This document shows positions 53,791-62,109 of a stretch of DNA of 64,000 nucleotides, piece by piece; position 1 is the stretch's first letter; each line of letters begins with the position of its first letter. The translations under genes were made by a program, and so were the position numbers. The notes beneath the pieces were generated by a model. The model was not told the DNA's origin. It ran no database searches and saw only the letters and a program-made list of their open reading frames with translations. This DNA is from Brucella pseudintermedia (lineage in GTDB: Bacteria > Pseudomonadota > Alphaproteobacteria > Rhizobiales > Rhizobiaceae): the NCBI RefSeq assembly GCF_008932435.1, contig NZ_WBWE01000010.1, positions 124,001 to 188,000 on the forward strand, written 5' to 3'.

Positions 53791-55941
53791 ATGTCTATTC
53801 GTTCGAAGCTTCTTGCCACGGTGGCGGTGCCGGTTCTCTCGGCCTCCATTCTCGCGCAGCCCGTGCTCGCGGATACCCTGACGGCTCCAATCCTGTTGGC
53901 ACAGGAGAACGGAAACCAGCCGTCCGATGAGCAATTGCTGCAGCAACAGCGCGAGGCCGACGAACAGCAAAAGGCGGCGGAGGAAGAAGCGCGCCGGGCT
54001 GAGGAGCAACAGCGTGCTGCCGAGCAGGAAAACCGTCGGCAGGAGGAAGAACAACAGCAGAAAGCGGCTCAGGAAGAAGCCCAGCGTCAGGCGGAAGAGC
54101 AGAAGCGTGCTGAAGCAGAGGCTCAGCGCCAAGCAGAGGAACAACAGAAGGCAGCAGAGCGCGAGGCGCAGAAGCAGGCCGAAGAACAGGCCAGACAGGC
54201 TTCCGAGCAGAAAAAAGCCGAGGAAGAGGCGCAACGTCAGAGCGAACGGCAACAGAAGGCTGCGGAAGAAGAAGCGCGGCGGCGCGCCGAAGAACAGAAG
54301 AAGACCGAGGAAGAGCCTGCTCGCAAGGCCACTCAGTCTCAGGAACAGGCCGCGCCCGTCGAAAAGCCGGTGAAGGAAGCTCCAGCAGTTGAGCCGGAAG
54401 TGAACCCCGAACAGCCTGCACCCGAAAAGCCGAACAATGATACTCCGGCTCCGCAAGCGGAAAAGCCAGTCAAGCAACCGGCAGAAGCATCTCCGGCGGT
54501 GCCTCAGCAGAAAGAACCGGTAGAAGAATCCATCGTTGAACATCCCGAAGAAGTTCCCCCGCAGGAACCGCAAGCAACAGAGTCTCCGCAGAATGATGCT
54601 CGGCCCGCACAGCCGGTTGAACAGCCACAACCGGCCAAGGACCAGCAAAAGCCAGCGCCGGAAATAGTCGACCAGCGCTCGACCGAAGAAAAGCAAGAGA
54701 TTGCCAAGGATCCCACGAAAACCGACGACACGGTTGTCTTGCCGGTTGAAAACGGCGCCGCCATTCTCGACAGCGACAAGGATGCCGACAATTCCGGGGG
54801 AAGCCAGTCGCGTGAAGAGCGCCGCAAGCAGCGCGAGCAGCAGCGCTCCGCTGAGGAAAACACACCGCCGCCCGCAAACGATGCGGCTGCGCAGGTCGCT
54901 ATTCCGGAAGAGGTTAAGGCAGCGCTGCCGCAGAAGATCGAGGCAAATCTCAAGGAAGAGGGCACTCGTATCAAGGACGCGCCCGTCTTTGCCGTGCCGG
55001 AAACCACCAATATCGTCAACAACACCGTGGTCAACAATACGGTCGTCAACAATACGACAGTGAATAACGTGACGAATAATGTCACGAATGTCAAAGTAAT
55101 CGAGGAAGTGGATAATCGCGTTATCCTCGACGTGGGAGACCGCATTTTCGTGCGCGGCGATGATCGCCCGAGGCTGCGCCGCGACGCCGAGCAAACCTAT
55201 TATGATGAATTGCCCCGCGGACGCACCCGCGAAACCATAGTTCGCCCAGGCGGGAACCAGATCGTCACGATTTATGATCGTTACGGCGATATTCTTCAGC
55301 GCTCCCGTATTGATCGCGACGGCAACGAATATTTGATGATCTATGCGCCTGAATATGATGAGAATCCGCGCGCTTCGATCATCGATGTTGGCTATGAACT
55401 GCCCCCGATGCGCCTGACCGTGCCGGTAAGAGATTATATCATTGACGTTGCGGACGATCCGGACCGCGATTTCTACGACTTTCTCGCCATGCCGCCGGTG
55501 GAGCGCGTGGAGCGGGTCTATACAATAGATGAAGTTCGTCACTCTGCCCGTTTGCGTGACAAGGTGCGCCGCATCGATCTGGATACGATCCACTTCGCGA
55601 CGGGCAGCGCCGAGGTTTCGATGTCGCAAGCCAAGACCTTGCGCAAGGTTGCGACTGCCATGCAAAAGGTACTGGCAAAGGACCCGGGCGAGACCTTCTT
55701 TATCGAAGGACATACCGATGCGGTCGGGTCGGATCGCTCAAATCTGGTCCTGTCGGACAAGCGCGCTGAATCCGTCGCCAGCCTTCTGACGGAAGTTTAT
55801 GATATCCCGGCCGAAAATCTCGTGACACAGGGCTACGGCGAACGCTTCCTCAAAATTCGCACGCAGGCAGCAGAACAGGAAAACCGCCGCGTCACGATCC
55901 GTCGCGTGACGCCGCTTGTCCGCCCGGTTGCACAACGTTGA
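53791..55941 (+). CDS. OmpA-family protein with long Gln/Glu coiled coil and Pro-rich linker
   Basis: The 716-residue exported protein has a signal peptide (cleaved near VLADTL). A Gln/Glu/Ala/Arg-rich coiled coil covers about residues 45-190, and a Pro/Glu/Gln-rich linker runs to about 350. Asn/Thr/Val repeats (NNTVVNNTVVNNTTVNN) lie at about 408-435. A C-terminal OmpA peptidoglycan-binding domain spans about 595-705 (FATGSAEVS, FIEGHTDAVGSD, GYGERFLKI). It probably spans the periplasm, tethered to peptidoglycan. The coil is TolA-like in composition. The 691-codon frame on the other strand is a shadow of this biased composition. Confidence 0.87.
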   Translation: MSIRSKLLATVAVPVLSASILAQPVLADTLTAPILLAQENGNQPSDEQLLQQQREADEQQKAAEEEARRAEEQQRAAEQENRRQEEEQQQKAAQEEAQRQAEEQKRAEAEAQRQAEEQQKAAEREAQKQAEEQARQASEQKKAEEEAQRQSERQQKAAEEEARRRAEEQKKTEEEPARKATQSQEQAAPVEKPVKEAPAVEPEVNPEQPAPEKPNNDTPAPQAEKPVKQPAEASPAVPQQKEPVEESIVEHPEEVPPQEPQATESPQNDARPAQPVEQPQPAKDQQKPAPEIVDQRSTEEKQEIAKDPTKTDDTVVLPVENGAAILDSDKDADNSGGSQSREERRKQREQQRSAEENTPPPANDAAAQVAIPEEVKAALPQKIEANLKEEGTRIKDAPVFAVPETTNIVNNTVVNNTVVNNTTVNNVTNNVTNVKVIEEVDNRVILDVGDRIFVRGDDRPRLRRDAEQTYYDELPRGRTRETIVRPGGNQIVTIYDRYGDILQRSRIDRDGNEYLMIYAPEYDENPRASIIDVGYELPPMRLTVPVRDYIIDVADDPDRDFYDFLAMPPVERVERVYTIDEVRHSARLRDKVRRIDLDTIHFATGSAEVSMSQAKTLRKVATAMQKVLAKDPGETFFIEGHTDAVGSDRSNLVLSDKRAESVASLLTEVYDIPAENLVTQGYGERFLKIRTQAAEQENRRVTIRRVTPLVRPVAQR

Positions 55942-55946
55942 ACAAA

Positions 55947-55981
55947 AATACCCGGATGCAGTCCTCGCGTCCGGGTATTTC
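55947..55981 (+). terminator. Terminator of the OmpA-family gene
   Basis: AATACCCGGA and TCCGGGTATT form a perfect ten-base stem around a 13-base loop, six bases after the stop codon. Confidence 0.85.
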
Positions 55982-55998
55982 CGTGGAATTGATGTGGG

Positions 55999-56280
55999 TC
56001 AGGCAGTCTTGGGCTGGGCCGCGCTTACTTGCGCGAGCAACAGTTCGCTCACCGGGCGCGGCTTGACTGCCTCAATCTGCACCATGAGTTCCGCGATTTT
56101 CTCCGCTTCGCAGACACCGCACTCGTAAATCTGTATGATTTCTCGTGCCATCTCGTCTTTATGGGGAGAGGTGATGGGGCAGCGCGCCAACGCTTCGCAC
56201 GATTTCACATAAGCCGCTTGCAGCTTTTCCAATTCGGCGGGTTTGAAGCGCCCCAAGTAGTAGTCTCTCGTAAATGGCAT
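55999..56280 (-). CDS. Small protein, tandem paralogue A, unknown family
   Basis: The 93-residue protein begins MPFTRDYYLGRF and shares with the gene at 56482-56706 an identical layout: MPF start, LQAAY, a C-x5-C-P motif (SCEALARCP), ARxII, YExG and EKIAE. It alone also carries a CGVC pair (YECGVCEAEKIAE). No signal peptide or membrane segment is seen; it is helical and acidic. The start at 56280 is set by likeness to the paralogue. Function unknown. Confidence 0.65.
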   Translation of the reverse strand: MPFTRDYYLGRFKPAELEKLQAAYVKSCEALARCPITSPHKDEMAREIIQIYECGVCEAEKIAELMVQIEAVKPRPVSELLLAQVSAAQPKTA

Positions 56281-56481
56281 GCTATGCATTCCGCATGTGG
56301 CTGGCTGACAGATCACTCCACCCGCCGCCTATAATCCGCGCAATCAACTCTATTAAATATAGCCGATTGCAAAACTTTATATGCAAGAATTGTTTACTTT
56401 ATGTAAAATATTGATCTGTGGCAAGTGCGTGGGAATTACATAGCTGTCCTTCGTCCGGTCGTTTCAGACCGCAGACTGACC

Positions 56482-56706
56482 TCAAGTACGTGTGAGTTCG
56501 AGCTGGGCTACGATTTCCGCAATTTTTTCCGGATCGTATTCACCGGCTTCATATGTACTTATGATCACACGCGCCAGTGTTTCCTTATCATCGTGGGTGG
56601 TGGGACACCGATCCAGAAAAGCGCAACAACGATTATAGGCGGCCTGAAGCACCTGAAGATCGCCGGGCGCATATGTTCCTTGATATCTATTACCGCGAAA
56701 TGGCAT
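56482..56706 (-). CDS. Small protein, tandem paralogue B, unknown family
   Basis: The 74-residue protein (MPFRGNRYQGTYAPGDL, then LQAAYNRCCAFLDRCP and YEAGEYDPEKIAEIVAQLE) is a paralogue of the downstream gene, keeping the C-x5-C-P motif but not the CxxC. The ATG at 56706 follows GGGGAGG. The two are separated by about 200 bp of AT-rich sequence, so each may have its own promoter. No family was recognised. Confidence 0.68.
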   Translation of the reverse strand: MPFRGNRYQGTYAPGDLQVLQAAYNRCCAFLDRCPTTHDDKETLARVIISTYEAGEYDPEKIAEIVAQLELTRT

Positions 56707-56997
56707 TGGGGGCCTCCCCGTTTTACTGATTGAACCGCTAATTTGAGGGGAAAGCAACCAATCGTTTTGTGACGGAGCTATCAGACGCATCACGATAGTT
56801 TTTTTTTGGCAAAGGCGCTTTTCCCGATACAAAGAACGATAAACACCGGTCCCCCTATCTCGGCTGGAAAAGCGCTGTAAGTTCGTTGAAAGCTGGTTGA
56901 AAGCTTGCCTGCGCTAACCATTCAACACCGATTGAGGAATCGGGATCAGGAGGAGCCCGGCTTTGCCGGGTCGACAAGAGCTCTCGGAGGAGCATAA
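56707..56997. other. Gap between paralogue B and the NMT1-type ABC operon
   Basis: It holds promoters for both flanking genes, the terminator-like element at 56778-56807 and a small perfect hairpin CCCGGC-ttt-GCCGGG near 56955-56969 in the leader of the binding protein gene. No gene is seen. Confidence 0.4.
56778..56807 (+). terminator. Orphan plus-strand terminator-like element
   Basis: CTATC and GATAG pair across 11 bases and are followed by nine T. The stem is weak. No annotated plus-strand gene ends here, so it may close a small RNA or be chance. Confidence 0.35.
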
Positions 56998-58035
56998 ATG
57001 AAAATCTCTATCAATTCATGCCGTCATCTGTTTGGCGCGGCCGTTATTGGTGGCGCGATGGTGTTTGGCGCAGGCGCGGCCCATGCAGAAAAGCTGACCG
57101 TGATCGTGGGCGGCATGGAAAAGCAGATTTACCTTCCCGCAGTGCTGACGGAAAAGCTCGGCTATTTCAAGGATGAGGGTCTTGATGTCGAGCTGATCAA
57201 CAGCCGCGCTGGCGTGGATGCGGAAAACGAGCTTTTGGCCGGTGCGGCCCAGGCCGTCGTCGGTTTTTACGATCACACGATCGACCTCCAATCGAAAGGC
57301 AAGTTCATCCAGTCCATCGTCCAGTTCAGCCAGGCGCCGGGGGAGGTGGAGCTGGTATCCAGCAAATATGCCGACCAGATAAAGTCACCAGCCGATTTCA
57401 AAGGGCATACGCTTGGCGTCACCGGTCTCGGCTCTTCCACTGATTTCCTGACCCAGTATCTTGCCATGCGCAATGGCTTGAAGCAGGGCGATTACACGCT
57501 GCTGCCGGTCGGAGCGGGCAATACATTCATTGCTGCTTTCAAGCAGGATGCCGTGCAGGCCGGGATGACCACCGAGCCGACCGTCGCCAATATGCTCAAA
57601 AGCGGCGATGCCAAGGTGCTGGTCGATATGCGCACGCCGGACAAGACCATCGAGGCGCTCGGCGGCCCCTATCCGGCAGCATCGTTCTATGTGCAGAGCG
57701 CCTGGCTTGAAACGCACAAGGAAGATGCGCAGAAGCTTGCCAATGCTCTGGTCAAGACCATGCGCTACATCGCTTCGCACAGCGCCGAAGAAATCGCCGA
57801 CCAGATGCCCAAGGATTATTATGTCGGCGACAAGGACCTTTATGTGAAGGGACTTGCCGAGGGCAAGGCGCAGTACACGCCGGATGGCCGGATGCCGAAG
57901 GATGGCCCAGAAACCGTGCTCAAGGTTCTGGCAACTTTCAAGAAGCCGCTTCAGGAAAAGCAGATCGACCTGTCGAAGACCTTCACGACCGAGTTCGTGG
58001 ACAAGGCCAACGCGACGCTCGACGCTGCGAAGTAA
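56998..58035 (+). CDS. ABC importer binding protein, SsuA/TauA/NMT1-like
   Basis: The 345-residue periplasmic protein has a signal peptide cleaved near AHA-EKL and the fold pattern of nitrate/sulfonate/taurine/thiamine-precursor binding proteins (KLGYFKDEGLDVELI, GHTLGVTGLGSSTDFLTQYL). It precedes an ATPase and a permease of the matching kind. The ligand cannot be named: sulfonates, pyrimidine precursors or aromatic acids are all possible. The ATG follows GGAGGAG. Confidence 0.85.
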   Translation: MKISINSCRHLFGAAVIGGAMVFGAGAAHAEKLTVIVGGMEKQIYLPAVLTEKLGYFKDEGLDVELINSRAGVDAENELLAGAAQAVVGFYDHTIDLQSKGKFIQSIVQFSQAPGEVELVSSKYADQIKSPADFKGHTLGVTGLGSSTDFLTQYLAMRNGLKQGDYTLLPVGAGNTFIAAFKQDAVQAGMTTEPTVANMLKSGDAKVLVDMRTPDKTIEALGGPYPAASFYVQSAWLETHKEDAQKLANALVKTMRYIASHSAEEIADQMPKDYYVGDKDLYVKGLAEGKAQYTPDGRMPKDGPETVLKVLATFKKPLQEKQIDLSKTFTTEFVDKANATLDAAK

Positions 58036-58042
58036 GCCGCTC

Positions 58043-58068
58043 GACTGACGTTCGCATCAACGTCAGTC
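58043..58068 (+). repeat. Perfect 10-bp hairpin after the binding protein gene
   Basis: GACTGACGTT and AACGTCAGTC form a perfect stem with a six-base loop, seven bases after the stop. No U-run follows, so it may protect the 3' end of the binding-protein message. Confidence 0.6.
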
Positions 58069-58101
58069 CCGCTGCCTTCAACAAATTCAACTGCATTGCA
58101 G

Positions 58102-58127
58102 GCGCGCAATAACAAATTATTGCGCGC
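58102..58127 (+). repeat. Perfect 11-bp hairpin upstream of the ATPase gene
   Basis: GCGCGCAATAA and TTATTGCGCGC pair perfectly around CAAA, 29 bases before the ATPase start. It lies within the operon. Confidence 0.6.
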
Positions 58128-58155
58128 GGGCGGTGCCACGTTCCGCGAGGACCCC

Positions 58156-58995
58156 ATGCTGATGGAAGCCCCTAAGACCATTGCGCGTGAGAAAGCTGCT
58201 GCAATCGCGCTCAACAATGTGACCCGCCGTTTCGTCACCCCCGATGGCAAGATGATGACGGCGTTGCGCGATTTCACGATGAATGTCGCGCAAGGTGAAT
58301 TTGCCTGTGTCGTCGGCCCGACCGGCTGCGGCAAGTCAACGACGCTCAATCTTGTAACTGGTCTCGCCAAGCCAAGCGCAGGCGAGGTTCGCCTGATGGG
58401 GAAGCCGATCGAAGGCATCAGCCGCGATATCGGTTTCGTGTTTCAGGCAGATGCACTTTTTCCCTGGCTCAATGTCATCGACAATGTGAGCGCCGGTCCG
58501 CGCTATCGCGGCATGGGCAAGGAAGAGGCTTATGAAAAGGCACGCAGCTGGATCGCCCGCGTCGGCCTGGCCCGCTTTGAAAAGCACTATCCGCACCAAT
58601 TGTCCGGCGGCATGCGCAAGCGCGTGGCGCTGGCGCAGACCTTTATCAACGAGCCGAAAATCCTGCTCATGGATGAACCGTTCAGCGCGCTCGACGTGCA
58701 GACGCGCACGCTGATGCAGGGTGAGTTGCTCGATCTCTGGCAGCAGTCTGGCGCATCTGTCATTTTCGTCACGCACGATCTTGAGGAAGCCATTGCGCTG
58801 GCTGACAAGGTCTATGTGCTGACCGCCGGTCCCGCCACGGTCAAGAGTGTCTATGACATCGATATTCCGCGCCCTCGCGTCATGGAAGACATCCGCTACG
58901 ACAGCCAGTTTGTCGATATCGCCAAGGTCATCTGGGACGATTTGCGCGAGGAGGTGCAGATCGGCCAGAAGCGCGTCCTGGCGAACGGAAACTAG
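58156..58995 (+). CDS. ABC importer ATPase, SsuB/TauB-like
   Basis: The 279-residue ATPase has Walker A GPTGCGKST, signature LSGGMRKR, Walker B LLMDEPFSALD and H-loop THD, matching the nitrate/sulfonate/taurine type. The ATG at 58156 follows GCGAGG; an upstream frame start at 58096 would cross the 11-bp hairpin. Its stop codon TAG lies inside the first bases of a palindromic repeat. Confidence 0.87.
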   Translation: MLMEAPKTIAREKAAAIALNNVTRRFVTPDGKMMTALRDFTMNVAQGEFACVVGPTGCGKSTTLNLVTGLAKPSAGEVRLMGKPIEGISRDIGFVFQADALFPWLNVIDNVSAGPRYRGMGKEEAYEKARSWIARVGLARFEKHYPHQLSGGMRKRVALAQTFINEPKILLMDEPFSALDVQTRTLMQGELLDLWQQSGASVIFVTHDLEEAIALADKVYVLTAGPATVKSVYDIDIPRPRVMEDIRYDSQFVDIAKVIWDDLREEVQIGQKRVLANGN

Positions 58996-59093
58996 AGCGC
59001 ATTTCGATCCGATAAATCAGATCGGCGCTCTAATGGTTTGTTTTTACGCGCATCTTGTCCGAAAACCGTTTCACACTTTTCGGGATGCGCTCT
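58994..59093. repeat. Palindromic intergenic element, Bru-RS/RIME type
   Basis: A 100-bp unit is bounded by perfect nine-base inverted ends (AGAGCGCAT and ATGCGCTCT). It contains the CCGAAAACCGTTTCACAC stretch familiar from Brucella Bru-RS and rhizobial RIME elements. It begins within the ATPase stop codon and ends 16 bp before the permease start. Only one copy is seen in the window. Confidence 0.75.
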
Positions 59094-59109
59094 CATCGGA
59101 GAATACGAT

Positions 59110-59997
59110 ATGACAACACAAACTCTCTCCGCGTCAGTAAACTTGCAGGCGAATGCAAGTGGTGAAGAGCTTGCACGCACCGAAGCAAAGTTTCGCGCCG
59201 ATGTGCGCCGCCGCCGCACGGTGGTTATTCTCGTGCGCCTGGCCATTCTCGTCGCCGTTCTGGGCGGCTGGGAACTGGGTGCACGCACCGGCCTGATCGA
59301 TCCATTCTTCTTCGCAAGCCCCTCTGGCATTGCCGACCAGATATGGATATGGGTCACCGAAGGCACCTCACAGGGACCGCTTTCCGAACAGATCATCGTC
59401 ACGCTTGAGGAAACAGCGCTCGGCTTCCTGATCGGCGCGGTGGGCGGCGTCATCTGCGGCATTCTGCTTGGCCGCAACAAGTTCCTTGCCGATGTGTTCT
59501 CGATCTATATCAAGATCGCCAATTCCATCCCGCGCGTCGTGCTGGGTTCAATCTTCATCATTGCGCTCGGTCTCGGCATGGCCTCCAAGGTGGCGCTCGC
59601 CGTCGTCATGGTGTTCTTTGTGGTCTTCGCCAATGCGTTTCAGGGCGTACGCGAAGCCGACCGTTCGCTGATCGCCAATGCGCAGATTTTGGGTGCATCG
59701 CGATCGCAGATCACGCGCACCGTCATCGTGCCGTCGGCCATGAGCTGGATTCTGGCAAGCCTTCATGTGAGTTTCGGTTTCGCGCTCGTCGGCGCGGTCG
59801 TCGGTGAGTTTCTCGGTGCCAAGAAGGGCGTCGGCCTGATGATTTCAACAGCACAGGGCACGTTCAATGCCAATGGTGTCTTTGCAGCCATGGTCATTCT
59901 GGCGGTCCTGGCGCTTGTGGTGGAATACATCATCACACTGGTCGAAAACCATCTGGTGAAATGGCGTCCGCAGGCGCTTTCCGAACAGGGAAGCTGA
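59110..59997 (+). CDS. ABC importer permease, SsuC/TauC-like
   Basis: The 295-residue inner-membrane permease has about six membrane helices and the loop NAQILGASRSQITRTVIVPS typical of this transporter class. The ATG at 59110 follows GGAGAA directly behind the palindromic element; frames starting further upstream lie in the repeat. It completes the importer with the genes at 56998 and 58156. Confidence 0.87.
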   Translation: MTTQTLSASVNLQANASGEELARTEAKFRADVRRRRTVVILVRLAILVAVLGGWELGARTGLIDPFFFASPSGIADQIWIWVTEGTSQGPLSEQIIVTLEETALGFLIGAVGGVICGILLGRNKFLADVFSIYIKIANSIPRVVLGSIFIIALGLGMASKVALAVVMVFFVVFANAFQGVREADRSLIANAQILGASRSQITRTVIVPSAMSWILASLHVSFGFALVGAVVGEFLGAKKGVGLMISTAQGTFNANGVFAAMVILAVLALVVEYIITLVENHLVKWRPQALSEQGS

Positions 59998-60019
59998 TAG
60001 CCGGATAAAGCCAATTGCG

Positions 60020-61408
60020 TCAGGCGGCGGGCAAGGTGACAGTCACCGTAAGCCCGCCGCCTTTCGTTTGCGAAAGCGCGACATGGCCACCCGCTGCATC
60101 CGCGACCTCGCGCACGATGGCAAGGCCGAGCCCGCTTCCATCCGCGACCGTGCCTGGAACACGATAGAAACGTTCGAAAACATGTTCATATTCGCTCGTC
60201 GGGATGCCGGGCCCGTTGTCTTCGACCCGGATATGGATTGTCTGCCCATCCTGATCGACCGCAAGTGTTACCCTGGCGCCTTCGGGCGTATAGGTGAGGG
60301 CGTTGTCCACCAGATTGACGATCATCTCGCGCAGCATCGTGCCATCGCCGGAAATGATCGGCTTGGTTCCCTTAAGCTCGAACCCGAGATCGATCTTGCG
60401 GTCGAGTGCCTTGCCGGCGAGGCTTTCCAGAATTTGCGGTCCCGCTTTGGCAAGATCGACACGATCGGCGCGCGGGCGCCTGCTGCCGGGTTCCGCACGC
60501 GACAGCGTCAGCAATTGTCCGGCCAGCCTGGATAGCTGCATGGCCGTTTTCTTGATGCCCGCCAGAACCTCCTTGCGGTCATGTTCATCCGCTGCCCGTT
60601 CAGCAAAGCTGGCCTGTGTAGAGAGCGTCGCAAGCGGCGTGCGCAACTGATGGGCCGCATTCTGGATGAAACGGTGCTGTGCCGACATTTGCCTGCGCAC
60701 TCGTTCCATATATTGGTTCAGCGCCGTGACGAGCGGTCGAAGTTCGGTCTGGACCGTCCGCGGATCAAAAGGCTCCAGTTCGGAAATGCGATTGCGGACT
60801 TCATTGCGAAGCCGGATCAGCGGACGCAACACAAAGCGCAAGCCCAACAGCGACAGGGCTCCGGCGACGACGATGAGCAGCGATTGCTCCAGCACGGAGT
60901 TCAGCCACAGTTCCCGCTGCATGGCTGTATAGCCCGCAAGCGTCACGCCCACGACGACATCGACCGTCTGCGGCAGATCGGGCGGCGCTGCAACGGGATG
61001 GCGCAGAACGACCAGACGCAATGGATGATTGCGATAGGTGCCCTTATAATGAAGCGGATCGTAATTGGCGATCTCGGTCGGCTTCGGCAAATCGGGAAAC
61101 CCCGCCAGCAGATGCCCATCGGACGTCTCGACACGATAATAGACCCGGTCGCCATATCCCGTTGAAAACATCTCCAGCGCCACTGGCGGAATGACGGCAT
61201 CGATGGCATTGTGTGAAGCGGCGGTTGCTTCGCCGATGGCGCGGGCAGAAGCCGTCAGCATCCGGTCGGACACGATGCCTGCCATGTTTTCCGCGGCGCG
61301 CCATGCGGTCCACAGATTGATCCCGGCGACAACAAGCAGCGGGATCACGATCCATGAAACGAGTTGCGCGCGCAGGCTTTGGGAGAGGCGCGTGAACAGC
61401 TGTTTCAT
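60020..61408 (-). CDS. Sensor histidine kinase, TctE/QseC-like
   Basis: The 462-residue kinase has membrane helices at about 18-36 and 174-192, flanking a periplasmic sensor of about 135 residues. Phospho-accepting H253 lies in QNAAHQLRTPLATL, and ATP-binding boxes are NLVDNALTYTP, DNGPGIP and GSGLGLAIV. It pairs with the regulator encoded one base upstream. The TctE type suggests a carboxylate ligand. It is convergent with the ABC operon. Confidence 0.88.
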   Translation of the reverse strand: MKQLFTRLSQSLRAQLVSWIVIPLLVVAGINLWTAWRAAENMAGIVSDRMLTASARAIGEATAASHNAIDAVIPPVALEMFSTGYGDRVYYRVETSDGHLLAGFPDLPKPTEIANYDPLHYKGTYRNHPLRLVVLRHPVAAPPDLPQTVDVVVGVTLAGYTAMQRELWLNSVLEQSLLIVVAGALSLLGLRFVLRPLIRLRNEVRNRISELEPFDPRTVQTELRPLVTALNQYMERVRRQMSAQHRFIQNAAHQLRTPLATLSTQASFAERAADEHDRKEVLAGIKKTAMQLSRLAGQLLTLSRAEPGSRRPRADRVDLAKAGPQILESLAGKALDRKIDLGFELKGTKPIISGDGTMLREMIVNLVDNALTYTPEGARVTLAVDQDGQTIHIRVEDNGPGIPTSEYEHVFERFYRVPGTVADGSGLGLAIVREVADAAGGHVALSQTKGGGLTVTVTLPAA

Positions 61409-61409
61409 C

Positions 61410-62078
61410 TCAACTCGCTTCGCGCAAAAGATAGCCGAGTCCTCGCAAGGTTACGATTTCGGCTCGGCTACCCTCCAGCTTCTTGCGGAGCCGATGAATG
61501 TAAATCTCGATGGCGTTTTCGTCGGTCTCGCTGTCGAAATCGTAGATACCTTGAACAAGCGTTGTCTTGCTGACAGTGGTCCCGATGCGCCGCAAGAGCT
61601 GTTCCAGAACTGCATGTTCTTTAGGCGCAAGCGATAGCGGATCATCTCCAAGCGAGAACAGCCGGGTATTGGTGTCGAAACGTAAGAGGCCGCAGGTGAC
61701 GACGGGCGCGGTTCGCTGGCTCGCGCGGCGAAGATGGGCACGGATACGCGCTTCGAGTTCGCTTAGCTCAAAGGGTTTCGCCAGATAGTCGTCAGCACCG
61801 GCATCCAAACCGCGGATACGACCGTCCAAACTGGCATTGGCCGTGAGGATGATGACAGGTACTTCGTTGCCCTTGCTGCGGACTTGTTCCAGCACATCGA
61901 ACCCGGTTTTGTCAGGCAGACCGAGATCGAGGATCACCAGATCGTACTGGGTGAAGGCGAGCGCCTGTTCCGCATCGGCCCCATCGTGCACCGTATCGAC
62001 GTTATAGTTCGACTGCTGCAGGCTTTTTGCCAGCCAGTTTGCGAGGGTGAGATTATCTTCGACGAGCAGGATGCGCAT
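61410..62078 (-). CDS. OmpR-family response regulator, TctD/QseB-like
   Basis: The 222-residue regulator has phospho-acceptor D51 (LVILDLGLPDKTGF), acidic E7-D8, the switch lysine in LAKPFELSEL and an OmpR winged helix (NAIEIYIHRLRKKLEGS). One base separates its stop from the kinase start. Confidence 0.9.
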   Translation of the reverse strand: MRILLVEDNLTLANWLAKSLQQSNYNVDTVHDGADAEQALAFTQYDLVILDLGLPDKTGFDVLEQVRSKGNEVPVIILTANASLDGRIRGLDAGADDYLAKPFELSELEARIRAHLRRASQRTAPVVTCGLLRFDTNTRLFSLGDDPLSLAPKEHAVLEQLLRRIGTTVSKTTLVQGIYDFDSETDENAIEIYIHRLRKKLEGSRAEIVTLRGLGYLLREAS

Positions 62079-62109
62079 GGCTGACGATGATAGTGATTTC
62101 AGTCCCAGG

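Noticed and set aside
53638-55713. 691-codon minus-strand frame, Leu/Phe/Arg-rich
   Set aside because: It is the complement of the Gln/Glu/Lys-rich coil and linker of the OmpA-family gene; codon bias of that gene keeps it open. It has no ribosome site or domain.
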